64,000 bases of DNA from Ruegeria haliotis (GCF_013377785.1 NZ_JABXWT010000003.1:302958-366957); one strand, 5' to 3'. Numbered from the stretch's first letter, positions 44,357 through 55,669 are shown. Notes: generated by a model not told the origin, from the letters alone. Program-made: numbers and translations.

Positions 44357-44965
44357 ATGTCGCTAGAGTTTTTCCTGACATCTTTGATAGTTGTGCTGTT
44401 GCCGGGGACCGGCGTGATCTACACGCTGGCCATCGGGCTTGGACGCGGGTTCCGGGCCAGCCTTGCCGCTGCGGTTGGGTGCACCCTTGGAATCGTACCT
44501 GCAGCCCTGGCTTGCATTGTCGGGCTCGCGGCGGTGTTGCACACCAGCGCGCTGGCCTTTCAGATCATCAAGTATCTTGGCGTGCTCTACTTGTTCTATA
44601 TGGCATGGGGCATTGTGAAGGACGGCGGCACGATGGAGGTGAATGCCGAGAAATCCAATACGAGTTACCAGAAAATCGCGCTCACCGGGACGTTGATCAA
44701 TGTTCTCAACCCCAAACTGTCCCTGTTTTTCTTGGCTTTCTTGCCGCAGTTTTTGCCCGCCAACCCGGCAAATGCAGGGATCGAGCTGGCCAAGCTCGCC
44801 CTCGCATTCATGGTGATGACGTTGGTGGTTTTTGTTGGGTACGGCGCCTGTGCCGCGCTTGCGCGCGACTACGTTATCCGCCGCCCATCGGTGATGGCGT
44901 GGATCAAACGCTGTTTTGCAACGGCATTCGGGGCGCTTGGCGTCAAGCTGGCATTGTCCGACTAG
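44357..44965 (+). CDS. LysE/RhtB-family amino-acid exporter
   Basis: A 202-residue inner-membrane protein with about six helices. It begins FFLTSLIVVLLPGTGVIYTLAIGLGRG, close to the RhtB signature (PGP usual; here PGT), with GCTLGIVPAALACIVGLAAV and LNPKLSLFFLAFLPQF, a strong family motif. Members export amino acids or related compounds. The overlapping frame at 44320-45021 is a shadow. The substrate is unknown. Confidence 0.88.
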   Translation: MSLEFFLTSLIVVLLPGTGVIYTLAIGLGRGFRASLAAAVGCTLGIVPAALACIVGLAAVLHTSALAFQIIKYLGVLYLFYMAWGIVKDGGTMEVNAEKSNTSYQKIALTGTLINVLNPKLSLFFLAFLPQFLPANPANAGIELAKLALAFMVMTLVVFVGYGACAALARDYVIRRPSVMAWIKRCFATAFGALGVKLALSD

Positions 44966-44986
44966 ACTACCTCCAAGCCGATAGGC

Positions 44987-47041
<2,055 letters not shown>

Positions 47042-47047
47042 TCAAAA

Positions 47048-47063
47048 TTGACGTGCACGTAAG
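47048..47063. promoter_or_regulatory. LiuR-like palindromic operator upstream of fadH
   Basis: TTGACGTGCACGTAAG is close to the TTKACGTNNACGTMAA site of MerR-type LiuR regulators, which control branched-chain and fatty-acid catabolism in proteobacteria; only the final base differs. It lies in the fadH-rppH gap, 34 bases before the fadH start. The regulator gene is not in the window. Confidence 0.55.
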
Positions 47064-47149
47064 CTTTGTCACGCGAAACCTAACGTCACACTCTTTTGTG
47101 CTGCTGCCGGTCTTGCTACAGGTGGGCTGTACAACCCATGAGGCCACAC

Positions 47150-47635
47150 ATGACCCCCGAAGAAATCGCCAAACTGCCCTATCGCCCGTGTGTCGGCCTG
47201 ATGTTGATGAATGCCGAGGGCAAGATCTTTGTGGGCCAGCGTAACGACCGTCACAAAGACGCGTGGCAAATGCCGCAGGGTGGCGTGGACAAGGGCGAAG
47301 ATCCGCGCGACGCGGCCCTGCGCGAGCTGTGGGAAGAAACCGGCGTGACCGCCGATCTGGTCGAGATCGTGGCTGAGACCGACGACTGGCTGCCCTATGA
47401 TCTGCCCCACGACATCGTGCCCAAGATCTGGAAAGGCCGCTATCGCGGGCAAGAGCAAAAGTGGTACCTGCTGCGCTATACGGGCCGTGATGATCAGATC
47501 AATATCGAAACTGAACATCCGGAATTCACCCGCTGGAAATGGCAGGACCCGGCCCAGCTAATCGCAGAGATCGTCCCGTTCAAACGTGACGTGTACGCCC
47601 GTGTAATCGACGCATTCGGATCGCATTTGAAATGA
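47150..47635 (+). CDS. rppH: RNA pyrophosphohydrolase
   Basis: A 161-residue Nudix enzyme that removes pyrophosphate from 5'-triphosphate mRNA, opening it to decay. The Nudix box [17 protein letters not shown]...EETGV lies at 44-66, and [11 protein letters not shown] and WKWQDPAQL are typical RppH surroundings. The ATG at 47150 is preceded by TGAGG; the open frame back to 47096 adds cysteine-rich non-family sequence. It diverges from fadH. Confidence 0.93.
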   Translation: MTPEEIAKLPYRPCVGLMLMNAEGKIFVGQRNDRHKDAWQMPQGGVDKGEDPRDAALRELWEETGVTADLVEIVAETDDWLPYDLPHDIVPKIWKGRYRGQEQKWYLLRYTGRDDQINIETEHPEFTRWKWQDPAQLIAEIVPFKRDVYARVIDAFGSHLK

Positions 47636-47696
47636 ACCTGATCCGGGCGTGTTGCACCGCCCTATCAGGTTGGCATGAGTTGAACAGGAGCGTAAT

Positions 47697-48647
47697 TTGA
47701 AAGTTGCCGTGGTGTCCTGCATGAAGAACGAAGGACCTTTCGTTCTGGAATGGGTCGCGTACCACAAGGCCATCGGCTTTGATGATATCTATGTCGTCAC
47801 CAACGATTGCACCGACGGAACGGACCTGATCCTTGAGCGGTTGCAAGCCATTGGCGTGGTGCACCACCACGACCAGACGGTCCCCCCAGGGCACAGCCCG
47901 CAACTGAACGGATTAAAGACCATTCTCGGATTGCCGCAGATGTCGGACACATCCTGGCTGCTGCATATCGATGCGGATGAATTCCTCAGGGTTTCGGTGG
48001 GCGAAGGGCGCGTTGGCGATCTGTTGGAGGTGTGTGGGCACGCCGACAACATTGCGCTGATGTGGCGCCCGTTCGGAAATTCCGGACATCGGTACTGGCG
48101 CGGTGGCAGCGTGCTGCGCAGCTTTTTGCGATGTCAGGGACGCCCCCGCCCGCCGAACTCTGGTCACAAATCCATGTTCCGGCCCGCCAAGTTCAGCTTT
48201 GCCACCGACCACATGCCGAAAATGCCGCACGACCTCGATATCCTGAGCGTCAATTCCAAAGGCGATGAGATCAGCAGCGAGTCGATCAAAAACCCCAAAC
48301 GTGCCCGGTATGGCGTTCCCGGTGACAAGCTGACTTGGGACGTCGCCTGCATCCATCACTATGCCATCCGCTCGCTGGATATATTTCTCATGAAGAACGA
48401 TCGCGGCGACGGAATGGGACATCAACACAAGAAGTATTACCTCAATTCAACCTTCTTCAGACGTCACAACAGCAACGACGTCCATGACACCGGAATTCTC
48501 GAACGCATCGACGATGTCGAGGCGTTGCTGTCCGAATGGTTGCAGGATACCGAGCTGCGGCGCCTTGAACAGAATGCTCTGCGGGTGTTTCAGGACCGCC
48601 GGGATCGGTACCTGACCTCTCAGCGCATCGCTGATCTGACCATGTAG
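47697..48647 (+). CDS. Glycosyltransferase, GT2-like (DADEF type)
   Basis: A 316-residue cytoplasmic protein resembling the GT2-4/GT92-like transferases: VAVVSCMKNEGPFVLEWVAYHKAIGFDDIYV at the start (in part) and the metal-binding DADEF at 92-96. It has a rare TTG start: AGGAG lies seven bases upstream and the next ATG (codon 9) would remove the first strand of the fold. Donor and acceptor are unknown. It is a lone gene between rppH and the radical SAM gene. Confidence 0.82.
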   Translation: MKVAVVSCMKNEGPFVLEWVAYHKAIGFDDIYVVTNDCTDGTDLILERLQAIGVVHHHDQTVPPGHSPQLNGLKTILGLPQMSDTSWLLHIDADEFLRVSVGEGRVGDLLEVCGHADNIALMWRPFGNSGHRYWRGGSVLRSFLRCQGRPRPPNSGHKSMFRPAKFSFATDHMPKMPHDLDILSVNSKGDEISSESIKNPKRARYGVPGDKLTWDVACIHHYAIRSLDIFLMKNDRGDGMGHQHKKYYLNSTFFRRHNSNDVHDTGILERIDDVEALLSEWLQDTELRRLEQNALRVFQDRRDRYLTSQRIADLTM

Positions 48648-48751
48648 GATCCGCGCGCCGCCACGTCCCGGAGGCCCCTACAGATCACCACGCCGCACGT
48701 TGCCGTGAAGGGGCGTGGCCCGCCAGACCCGCCGTGTCTAGCTTTGGGTAC

Positions 48752-50125
48752 ATGAAAGACATCGCGTCAGGCCTGTCCCGGTTCGCCCCCGCCGGACGAA
48801 CATTCCACGGCTCGGACCGCCGCGCGCCCTTGCGCGAGGGGCTGCGTGGATGCGGCGAATATGGCGCTTCGCAGACAGCCGGCCGGTTCTATCCCATCGC
48901 CTGCGTTGCGCTGGAAGTGACACAGCGCTGCAATCTGGACTGCACATTGTGTTACCTCTCGGACCGGGCCGAGATGACCTATGATCCGCCGCTTTCGGTT
49001 CTCTTTGCTCGCCTCGCCTCGATCCATAGCCACTACGGGCCCGGCGTTTCGGTTCAGTTGACCGGCGGCGACCCGACCCTGCGTAAGGTGGAAGACCTTG
49101 AGGCGCTGTGCCGCGAGATCAACCGACTGGGTATGCGGTCCTGTCTGATGACCAACGGAATCCGCGCCAGCCGCGCGTTCCTGACCCGGCTGGCTGCGGC
49201 GGGCCTGAACGATGTCGCATTTCACGTCGACATGACGCAGGAGCGTGCAGGCTTCCATTCCGAGGCCGATCTGAACCGCGTGCGCCGGAAATACATCGCA
49301 CGGGCGCGGGGTCTGGGGCTGCGTATCCTGATCAACACAACCGTTTTCGGCGAAAACCTTGCAGAAATCCCTGCGCTGGCCCGGTTCCTGCGCGATCAGC
49401 CCGAGGTCGCCTTTGTCTCGTTCCAGATGCAGGCCGATACCGGCCGCGGGGTGCTGCGGGAACGCCCTGATGCGATCACGCAGGCCAGCGTCATGCGGGC
49501 GGTTGAGCAGGGTTATGCGACGCCCTTGCATTTTGATGCGGCGTCGGTCGGGCACGCATCGTGCAACCGGTATACCAGCGTGCTTACGGCTGGCGGGCGT
49601 GCCGTTTCGGTCTTGTCAAACCGCCGTTTGGTGCCGCGAGTGATTGCCGCGCTGGAGCGGGTGGACCGCAACGAGGACGCCCATATCCCCATCCGCGCCA
49701 GCGTTTTGAGCATGGCGATACGTCAGCCGTTGCTGGCGCTGCGCGCAGCAGCGCATCTGGTCGGCTGCGTGATGCGGCTGGGCTCGGGGCTTTTGCGGGG
49801 CAGGGTTCGGCGGCAGGCGGTTTTCATCCACAATTTCATGGCCGCCGATGCACTGGAGGACGATCGTTGCGCCGCGTGCGTGTTCATGGTGGCCACCGCG
49901 AAAGGGCCATTGTCCATGTGCGCGCATAATGCACAGCGCGATGTTCATTTGACGACGCCGGATCGGGTGGATGGCCCGATGGGCCGGCATTGGTGGAACG
50001 CGGCTGTGAAGGATTTGTCTGACCGTCCTGATCTGCCCGACCTTGATGATCCCAATATTGCGCCGATCAAGCGCCTCAAGGGCCAACTGCGCGCAAGGCG
50101 CAAGAATGTGAAGGGAACGCGATGA
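48752..50125 (+). CDS. Radical SAM protein with C-terminal cysteine cluster
   Basis: About 457 residues from ATG 48752 (GTG 48734 is an equally possible start; neither has a strong ribosome site). The SAM-cleaving cluster motif is CNLDCTLCY (Cys60, 64, 67), followed by TGGDPT (104-109), a GGE-like motif with Asp for Glu. A second cysteine set near the end, CAAC and LSMC (373, 376, 390) plus Cys271, suggests an auxiliary Fe-S cluster. The 3' end overlaps a DUF547 lipoprotein gene by four bases, so the pair probably acts together. Reaction unknown. Confidence 0.85.
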   Translation: MKDIASGLSRFAPAGRTFHGSDRRAPLREGLRGCGEYGASQTAGRFYPIACVALEVTQRCNLDCTLCYLSDRAEMTYDPPLSVLFARLASIHSHYGPGVSVQLTGGDPTLRKVEDLEALCREINRLGMRSCLMTNGIRASRAFLTRLAAAGLNDVAFHVDMTQERAGFHSEADLNRVRRKYIARARGLGLRILINTTVFGENLAEIPALARFLRDQPEVAFVSFQMQADTGRGVLRERPDAITQASVMRAVEQGYATPLHFDAASVGHASCNRYTSVLTAGGRAVSVLSNRRLVPRVIAALERVDRNEDAHIPIRASVLSMAIRQPLLALRAAAHLVGCVMRLGSGLLRGRVRRQAVFIHNFMAADALEDDRCAACVFMVATAKGPLSMCAHNAQRDVHLTTPDRVDGPMGRHWWNAAVKDLSDRPDLPDLDDPNIAPIKRLKGQLRARRKNVKGTR

Positions 50126-50961
50126 AACCTCTGTTTCTTGCGATGCTCTTACCTCTCTTGGCCGCCTGCGCGAGTGTCGAGCGTCTGGCCCTTCCTGCAG
50201 CGAAACCTCTGGCGGATCAGACCCTGACCCGTACGTCCCTGCCACCGGGAGAGCGAATCGATCATCATGATTGGAGCACGTTCCTGCATCGAAATGTGGC
50301 CCCTGATGCAGGCGGCGTGAACCGCGTGGCGTATGCGCAGGTTTCGCAAGTCGACCGAACGCGGCTGGACAGGTATCTGGCAGATTTGCAAAAGGTCGAC
50401 CCGTCGCGCCTGACCCGGGATCAGCAACTGGCGTATTGGATCAATCTGTATAATGCGCTGACGGTGGATCTGATCCTTGATCATTACCCGGTCGCCTCGA
50501 TCCGCGACATCACCGACGGGCCTTTGTCTTTTGGGCCGTGGGATCGACCTCTGGCGCAGGTGGTGGGCCAAAGCCTGACCCTGAATGACATCGAACACCG
50601 GATCATCCGACCCACATTTGCTGAGCCGCGCATTCACTATGCTCTGAACTGTGCCGCCGTGGGGTGCCCCAACCTGATGAACCGCGCCTGGCAGGCCGAA
50701 ATGCTGGAGCGGGATCTGGTCGCTGCCGAGCGCGCTTATATTAACGACCCGCGCGGAGTCCGGTTTGATCAAAGGGGGCGGTTGATCCTGTCCAAGATCT
50801 ACATCTGGTTCCGCGAGGATTTCGGAGCCGATGAACCGGCAGTGATCGCAGATATCGCGCGGGCGGCAGACCCTGACCTGCGCGCGCGCCTACACGCTGC
50901 GCCGCGTGTCAGCGCCTACACATACGATTGGGCGCTGAATGATGCGGCGACGGCGCGCTAA
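50122..50961 (+). CDS. DUF547 lipoprotein
   Basis: A 279-residue protein with a lipoprotein signal (LPLLAAC, cysteine 16), then a DUF547 domain: LAYWINLYNALTVDLIL (about 104-120), HYPVASIRDI, and FAEPRIHYALNCAAVGCPNL, with a conserved cysteine and histidine that recall papain/transglutaminase-like active sites. It should face the periplasm. The start lies inside the radical SAM gene (ATGA), implying coupled synthesis. Activity unproved. Confidence 0.85.
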   Translation: MKPLFLAMLLPLLAACASVERLALPAAKPLADQTLTRTSLPPGERIDHHDWSTFLHRNVAPDAGGVNRVAYAQVSQVDRTRLDRYLADLQKVDPSRLTRDQQLAYWINLYNALTVDLILDHYPVASIRDITDGPLSFGPWDRPLAQVVGQSLTLNDIEHRIIRPTFAEPRIHYALNCAAVGCPNLMNRAWQAEMLERDLVAAERAYINDPRGVRFDQRGRLILSKIYIWFREDFGADEPAVIADIARAADPDLRARLHAAPRVSAYTYDWALNDAATAR

Positions 50962-50970
50962 AGACGTGGC

Positions 50971-51960
50971 TCAGATCAGCCCGTCTTCGCGCAGCAGTTC
51001 CAGCACGTTCACTTCGGGCCGGGGGCCAATATGGCTGATCACTTCGCGGGCGCAGATATTGCCCATCTTGGCGCAGGTCTCATAGTCACGCCCCGTGGCC
51101 ATGCCGAACAGGAAACCAGCTGCGAACTGATCGCCGGCACCGGTTGCGTCCACCGGTACGATTTTCTTGACCGGGACATCGACGCGGGCTTCACCGTTCA
51201 GAACCGTCACGCCGTCGCCGGAGCGGGTGCAAACCACCAACGGACAGATGGCAGCGGTCTTGGCCAGCGCTTCTTCCAGATCGTCGGTTTCGAACAGCGA
51301 TTTGATCTCGGCCTCGTTGCCGATCACGAAATCCAGTTCGTTTTCGATCAGCAACAGGAAATCCACCCGGTGACGTTCCACGCAGAACGGATCGGAAATG
51401 GCGATACCGGCCTTGCCGCCGCCTTTGTGACAGTTGCGCGCGGCTTCCAGAAACGCGGCCTTGCCCTTTTCCTTGTCGAACAGATAGCCCTCAAGGAACA
51501 TGATTTGGCTGTTGCCCGCCACATCGGATGAAACATCCTGCGACGACAGTTCCGAGGAAATCCCCAGATATGTATTCATCGACCGCTCGCCATCCGGCGA
51601 GACAAAGATCATCGAGCGTGAGGTGGGCAATTCCCCGCCCGGCACCGGCGGGTTGACGAAATCAACGCCGTCCTCGTTCATCGCATCCGCATAGAAGCGT
51701 CCCAGCGCGTCGTCATGCACGCGCCCGATAAATGCCGATTCCAGCCCCAATGCGCCAGCCCCGGCAATCGTGTTCGCAACTGACCCACCCGGCGTTTGCA
51801 CCCGGGATTCCATGGACGCATACAAAACCTCGCCGCGTTCCTGTTCGATCAGCTGCATAATGCCTTTTTCAATGCCCATCAGTTCCAGGAAACTGTCATC
51901 GGCCTGGGAAATCACGTCCACAACGGCATTTCCGATGCCGGTCAGTTGATAGGTTTTCAT
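50971..51960 (-). CDS. PfkB-family kinase, adenosine kinase type
   Basis: A 329-residue ribokinase-fold enzyme. N-terminal substrate motif GGSVANTIAGAGALG (about 58-72) and the C-terminal anion-hole/catalytic motif DATGAGDQFAAGFLFG with the base aspartate (about 274-289) are complete. The N-terminus LTGIGNAVVDVI and NSQIMFLEGYLFD are usual in alphaproteobacterial adenosine kinases; guanosine or sugar kinase activity remains possible. It is the second gene after nth, overlapping by four bases. Confidence 0.88.
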   Translation of the reverse strand: MKTYQLTGIGNAVVDVISQADDSFLELMGIEKGIMQLIEQERGEVLYASMESRVQTPGGSVANTIAGAGALGLESAFIGRVHDDALGRFYADAMNEDGVDFVNPPVPGGELPTSRSMIFVSPDGERSMNTYLGISSELSSQDVSSDVAGNSQIMFLEGYLFDKEKGKAAFLEAARNCHKGGGKAGIAISDPFCVERHRVDFLLLIENELDFVIGNEAEIKSLFETDDLEEALAKTAAICPLVVCTRSGDGVTVLNGEARVDVPVKKIVPVDATGAGDQFAAGFLFGMATGRDYETCAKMGNICAREVISHIGPRPEVNVLELLREDGLI

Positions 51961-52601
51961 AGGTTCTTGTCCTCAAATTCGCAGAGATCGCGGATGATGC
52001 AGGTGCCGCACAATGGTTTGCGTGCCTTGCAGTGATAACGCCCATGCAGGATCAGCCAGTGATGTGCATGCAGCTGGAAATCGGCTGGAATATTGTCTTC
52101 GATGGCGCGTTCGACCGTGTCCACATCCTTGCCGGGGCAGATGCCGGTGCGGTTGCCGACGCGGAAGATATGTGTGTCCACCGCTTGCGCCGGTTGCCGC
52201 CACCACATGTTCAAAACAACGTTGGCGGTCTTGCGTCCGACACCCGGCAGCGATTGCAGCGCGGCGCGGGAATTGGGCACCTCGCCGCCGTAATCGTCGA
52301 CCAGAATACGGCTGAGTTTGATCACGTTCTTGGCCTTCTGACGGAACAGACCGATGGTCTTGATATGTTCGATCAGTGCGTCTTCGCCCAGATCCAGCAT
52401 CTTTTGCGGCGTGTCAGCGATCTTGAACAGTTCGCGCGTGGCCTTGTTGACCCCGACATCCGTGGCCTGCGCCGACAGCGCCACCGCCACGACCAGAGTG
52501 TACACGTTCACATGCTCCAACTCGCCCTCGGGTTCGGGGTCGGCGTCCTGAAAACGCGTAAAGATCTCACGGATCGTGTGATAATCGAGTTGTTTTGCCA
52601 T
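51957..52601 (-). CDS. nth: Endonuclease III
   Basis: A 214-residue DNA glycosylase/AP lyase removing oxidised pyrimidines. The helix-hairpin-helix LPGVGRKTANVVLN supplies the catalytic Lys124; Asp142 is in VDTHIFRVGNRTG; the 4Fe-4S ligands are Cys191, 198, 201 and 207 (C-x6-C-x2-C-x5-C). The ATG at 52601 gives a normal length; the frame runs open to 52706 into the divergent Ada-like promoter region. It shares an operon with the kinase and faces a methyltransferase gene. Confidence 0.96.
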   Translation of the reverse strand: MAKQLDYHTIREIFTRFQDADPEPEGELEHVNVYTLVVAVALSAQATDVGVNKATRELFKIADTPQKMLDLGEDALIEHIKTIGLFRQKAKNVIKLSRILVDDYGGEVPNSRAALQSLPGVGRKTANVVLNMWWRQPAQAVDTHIFRVGNRTGICPGKDVDTVERAIEDNIPADFQLHAHHWLILHGRYHCKARKPLCGTCIIRDLCEFEDKNL

Positions 52602-52717
52602 CCGCGCCTTAATGCCGACCACAAGGGCGTGACACAAGCCCAAAGCCAATGCGCAAGTTCCGGGTCGCGGGGGCGTGGCCCGCGCGCTATGATTTAACCC
52701 AGACAAAGAGGTGCAAC

Positions 52718-53563
52718 ATGAACATCCAGAACCCCGAGACCGGATATCATTACAACGTCATGCGGCGCGCCATCGACCTGATCGATCAGGGCGGCGAAAG
52801 CCTCAGCCTCGAAGATCTGGCCCGCCAGATGGACATGAGCCCGGCGCATTTCCAACGCCTGTTCTCGCGCTGGACCGGCGTGTCTCCGAAACGCTATCAG
52901 CAATATCTGACACTAGGCCACGCCAAGGCGCTGCTGCGCGAGCGATTCACAACACTGGAAACCGCCCATAATGTCGGCCTGTCCGGCAGTGGTCGCCTGC
53001 ACGATCTGTTCCTGAAATGGGAATCCATGAGCCCCGGCGAATACGCCCGAAAGGGTGAGGGGCTGGTGATCTACTGGGGTTGGTTCGACTGCCCATTTGG
53101 TCCGGCGCTGGTTATGGGCACCGACAAGGGTATCTGCGGCATGGCGTTTGGCGCGGAAACCGGTGCCGAAGCCGCCATGGACGATATGATGTCACGCTGG
53201 CCCAACGCACATTTCGTGGAAGACACGGAACGCTTGCGTCCCTGGGCGCTCAGCGCGTTTGGCCCGGACCGGTCCCAATTGACACCGCTGCATCTGATTG
53301 GCTCTCCGTTGCAGATCAAAGTGTGGGAGGCGCTGATGCACATCCCCTCAGGTCAGGTCACGACCTATTCCGAGATCGCGCAGCGGGTGGGCGCGCCCAA
53401 GGCCGTCCGTGCCGTTGGAACGGCTGTAGGGCGCAATCCGGTCAGCTGGGTGATCCCGTGCCACCGTGCCCTGCGCAAATCGGGTGGGTTGGGCGGCTAT
53501 CACTGGGGCCTGCCGGTCAAACGCGCCATGCTGGCCTTCGAGGCCGCGCAAGCGGATGCCTGA
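52718..53563 (+). CDS. Ada-like protein: AraC helix-turn-helix plus O6-methylguanine methyltransferase
   Basis: A 281-residue two-domain protein. Residues 12-110 hold an AraC-type DNA-binding domain (LSLEDLARQMDMSPAHFQRLFSRWTGVSPKRY, in part). Residues 115-281 are a methylated-DNA cysteine methyltransferase with the acceptor Cys248 in IPCHR. The N-terminal zinc/phosphotriester domain of E. coli Ada is missing, so it cannot sense methylphosphotriesters the same way. AGAGG lies upstream of ATG 52718. It diverges from nth; both repair damaged bases. Confidence 0.9.
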   Translation: MNIQNPETGYHYNVMRRAIDLIDQGGESLSLEDLARQMDMSPAHFQRLFSRWTGVSPKRYQQYLTLGHAKALLRERFTTLETAHNVGLSGSGRLHDLFLKWESMSPGEYARKGEGLVIYWGWFDCPFGPALVMGTDKGICGMAFGAETGAEAAMDDMMSRWPNAHFVEDTERLRPWALSAFGPDRSQLTPLHLIGSPLQIKVWEALMHIPSGQVTTYSEIAQRVGAPKAVRAVGTAVGRNPVSWVIPCHRALRKSGGLGGYHWGLPVKRAMLAFEAAQADA

Positions 53564-53740
53564 TTGACAGATCGCGGACCCAATGCCAAAAGCCGTACAG
53601 GTTTGGGTCTCCTGCCGTTCGCGGCCAATTGGCTTTGGTGAAACCCGGTTGAATGAACATCTGTTGCCTTTTCCCGGCGCGCGGATGGTAATGCGAACCC
53701 CGTCCAGATTTCGCGCCCGTTCAAGGAAACGAGGCAAGCA

Positions 53741-54175
53741 ATGACAAACACAGACAACATCGCTCCGATTGAAGAGCTGAAGGTGCAGGCAAAACGTCTG
53801 CGCGACAGGTTGCGCGGCGCTGGTGTACAGCTGTCGCATAGCGAAACACTGGAACTGGTGGCCCATCAACACGGTGCCAAAGACTGGAACACGTTACATG
53901 CGATGGCGGGAAACCGGATGCGATTGGGGGTCGGGGACCGGGTCGAGGGGCGCTATCTCGGTCAGCCCTTCGCGGCGGAAATTCGCGGCCTGACCACGAT
54001 TGGTGACGGTACGCACAGGCGTGTCACCCTTCATTTCGACGACCCCGTGGATGTGGTTCAGTTCGACAGCTTCTCGGCCTTTCGTCAACGCGTCACGGGC
54101 GAAATTGGGTGGGATGGCCGCTCCGCCCGGCACACGTCGGACGGCGAACCGCAGCTTGTGGTGCGACCCGCATAA
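53741..54175 (+). CDS. Glyoxalase-related small protein
   Basis: A 144-residue cytoplasmic protein. The N-terminal 60 residues match the glyoxalase-associated domain (IEELKVQAKRLRDRLRGAGVQLSHSETLELVAHQHGAKDWNTLHAM, in part). The remainder (about 63-144) is a beta-rich domain (VGDRVEGRYLGQPFAAEIRGL; RVTLHFDDPVDVVQFDSF) of unknown fold. Function unknown. AAGGAAACGAGG lies upstream of the ATG. A hairpin follows at 54182. Confidence 0.75.
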   Translation: MTNTDNIAPIEELKVQAKRLRDRLRGAGVQLSHSETLELVAHQHGAKDWNTLHAMAGNRMRLGVGDRVEGRYLGQPFAAEIRGLTTIGDGTHRRVTLHFDDPVDVVQFDSFSAFRQRVTGEIGWDGRSARHTSDGEPQLVVRPA

Positions 54176-54181
54176 GACAAA

Positions 54182-54207
54182 GGCGAGGCACGCAACGGTG
54201 CCTCGCC
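54182..54207. terminator. Bidirectional terminator between 53741 gene and aldehyde dehydrogenase
   Basis: GGCGAGGCAC (54182-54191) pairs perfectly with GTGCCTCGCC (54198-54207) around GCAACG. It sits between two convergent genes; the minus strand has TTTGTCTT after the stem. Confidence 0.7.
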
Positions 54208-54229
54208 CAATTCGTTAACCGGACAGGGG

Positions 54230-55669
54230 TTACCCGGCAGTCCAGCCGCCCACGGCTTTGACCTCAAGGAAATCCTCCAGGCCCCATACGCCGCCTTCAC
54301 GCCCGTTGCCGGATTGCTTCATGCCGCCAAAGGGTGAACCTGCGCTGCGCGCCTTGCCATTCATCTCGACCATGCCCGACCGCAGCCCGCGCGCCATCCG
54401 ATTGGCGCGTTCGCCGTCCTGCGTCTGCACATAGTTGGTCAGGCCATAGGGCGTGTCATTGGCGATCTCGACCGCCTCTTCTTCGGTGTCAAAGGGGATC
54501 ATGGTCAGAACCGGACCAAAGATTTCCTCGCGCGCAACGGTCATCTGGTTGTTGGCGTCGGCAAAGACTGTCGGGCGCACATAGTAGCCCTTGTTCAGCC
54601 CCTCGGGCCGCCCGGTGCCACCGGCCACCAGACGCGCGCCTTCGTCGATGCCTTTCTGGATCAGGTCCTGAATCTTGCCCCACTGCAGTTCGTTCACGAC
54701 AGGGCCGATATGGCGACCTTCTTCCCGCGCGGGGCCGACGGATACCTTGCTGGCCACTTCTGCGGCAGTTTCCACAGCCTGATCATAGATCGGGCGCTGC
54801 ACCAGCATCCGGCTGGGAGCGTTACAGCTTTGGCCGGTGTTGTTCATCATGTGCAGAACACCGCGTTTGACGGCCTTCTCATCCGCATCGGCAAAAACCA
54901 CGTTTGCGCCTTTGCCGCCCAGCTCCAGATGCACCTTCTTCAACGTATCGGCTGCACTTTTTGAAATCGCAGTCCCCGCGCGGGTCGAGCCGGTAAAGCT
55001 GACCATATCCACGTCCGGATGCGCCGACAGCTGCGAGCCGACGCCGACGCCATCGCCGTTTACCAGATTGAACACACCGGGCGGGAACCCGGCCTCGTCC
55101 ATCATCTCGGCAAAGACCATTGCGTTCAGCGGGCTTTGTTCCGAAGGTTTCAGCACCATGGTGCACCCCGCAATCGCGGCGGCCCCAACCTTGAGCGTGA
55201 CTTGATTCATCGGCCAGTTCCACGGCGTGATCAGCGCTGCGACTCCGACAGCCTCATAGATGATGCGGTCGTTGGGGGCGTGGTCGCCCAACGGGCGCTC
55301 GAACGCGAATCCCTTGGCGGCATTGACGAATTCCGTCAGATGCCAGGATCCAGCCCCAACCTGCTGGCTGCGCGCCATGTCGATTGGCGCGCCCATTTCC
55401 ATCGACATAGCCTGTGCCAAATCCTCGGTCCGGGTTTGGTAGATGCCGATCAGTTTTTCGACCAACGCAATCCGGTCTTCCACCGGGGTGGCCATCCAAC
55501 CGGGCAGGGCGGATTTGGCGGCGGCAACGGCGGCGTTGGTATCTGCTTCAGACCCCAATGAGATCACCGCGCAGGGATCTTCAGTCGACGGGTCGATCAC
55601 CTTGAAATCATGCGCCTTGGACGGGGCGACCCACTTGCCGTTGATATAGAAATTTCGTTTCTCGATCAT
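54230..55669 (-). CDS. Aldehyde dehydrogenase family protein
   Basis: A 479-residue aldehyde dehydrogenase. Substrate cofactor motif ALITPWNWPMNQ, base VHLELGGKGAN and catalytic cysteine NTGQSCNAPSRM are complete, and the end reads SAGSPFGGMKQSGNGREGG. AGGAGG lies seven bases before ATG 55669; the frame is open to 55825 but outside the family start. It differs clearly from the two other aldehyde dehydrogenases in the window. Substrate unknown. A bidirectional hairpin lies beyond its 3' end. Confidence 0.9.
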   Translation of the reverse strand: MIEKRNFYINGKWVAPSKAHDFKVIDPSTEDPCAVISLGSEADTNAAVAAAKSALPGWMATPVEDRIALVEKLIGIYQTRTEDLAQAMSMEMGAPIDMARSQQVGAGSWHLTEFVNAAKGFAFERPLGDHAPNDRIIYEAVGVAALITPWNWPMNQVTLKVGAAAIAGCTMVLKPSEQSPLNAMVFAEMMDEAGFPPGVFNLVNGDGVGVGSQLSAHPDVDMVSFTGSTRAGTAISKSAADTLKKVHLELGGKGANVVFADADEKAVKRGVLHMMNNTGQSCNAPSRMLVQRPIYDQAVETAAEVASKVSVGPAREEGRHIGPVVNELQWGKIQDLIQKGIDEGARLVAGGTGRPEGLNKGYYVRPTVFADANNQMTVAREEIFGPVLTMIPFDTEEEAVEIANDTPYGLTNYVQTQDGERANRMARGLRSGMVEMNGKARSAGSPFGGMKQSGNGREGGVWGLEDFLEVKAVGGWTAG

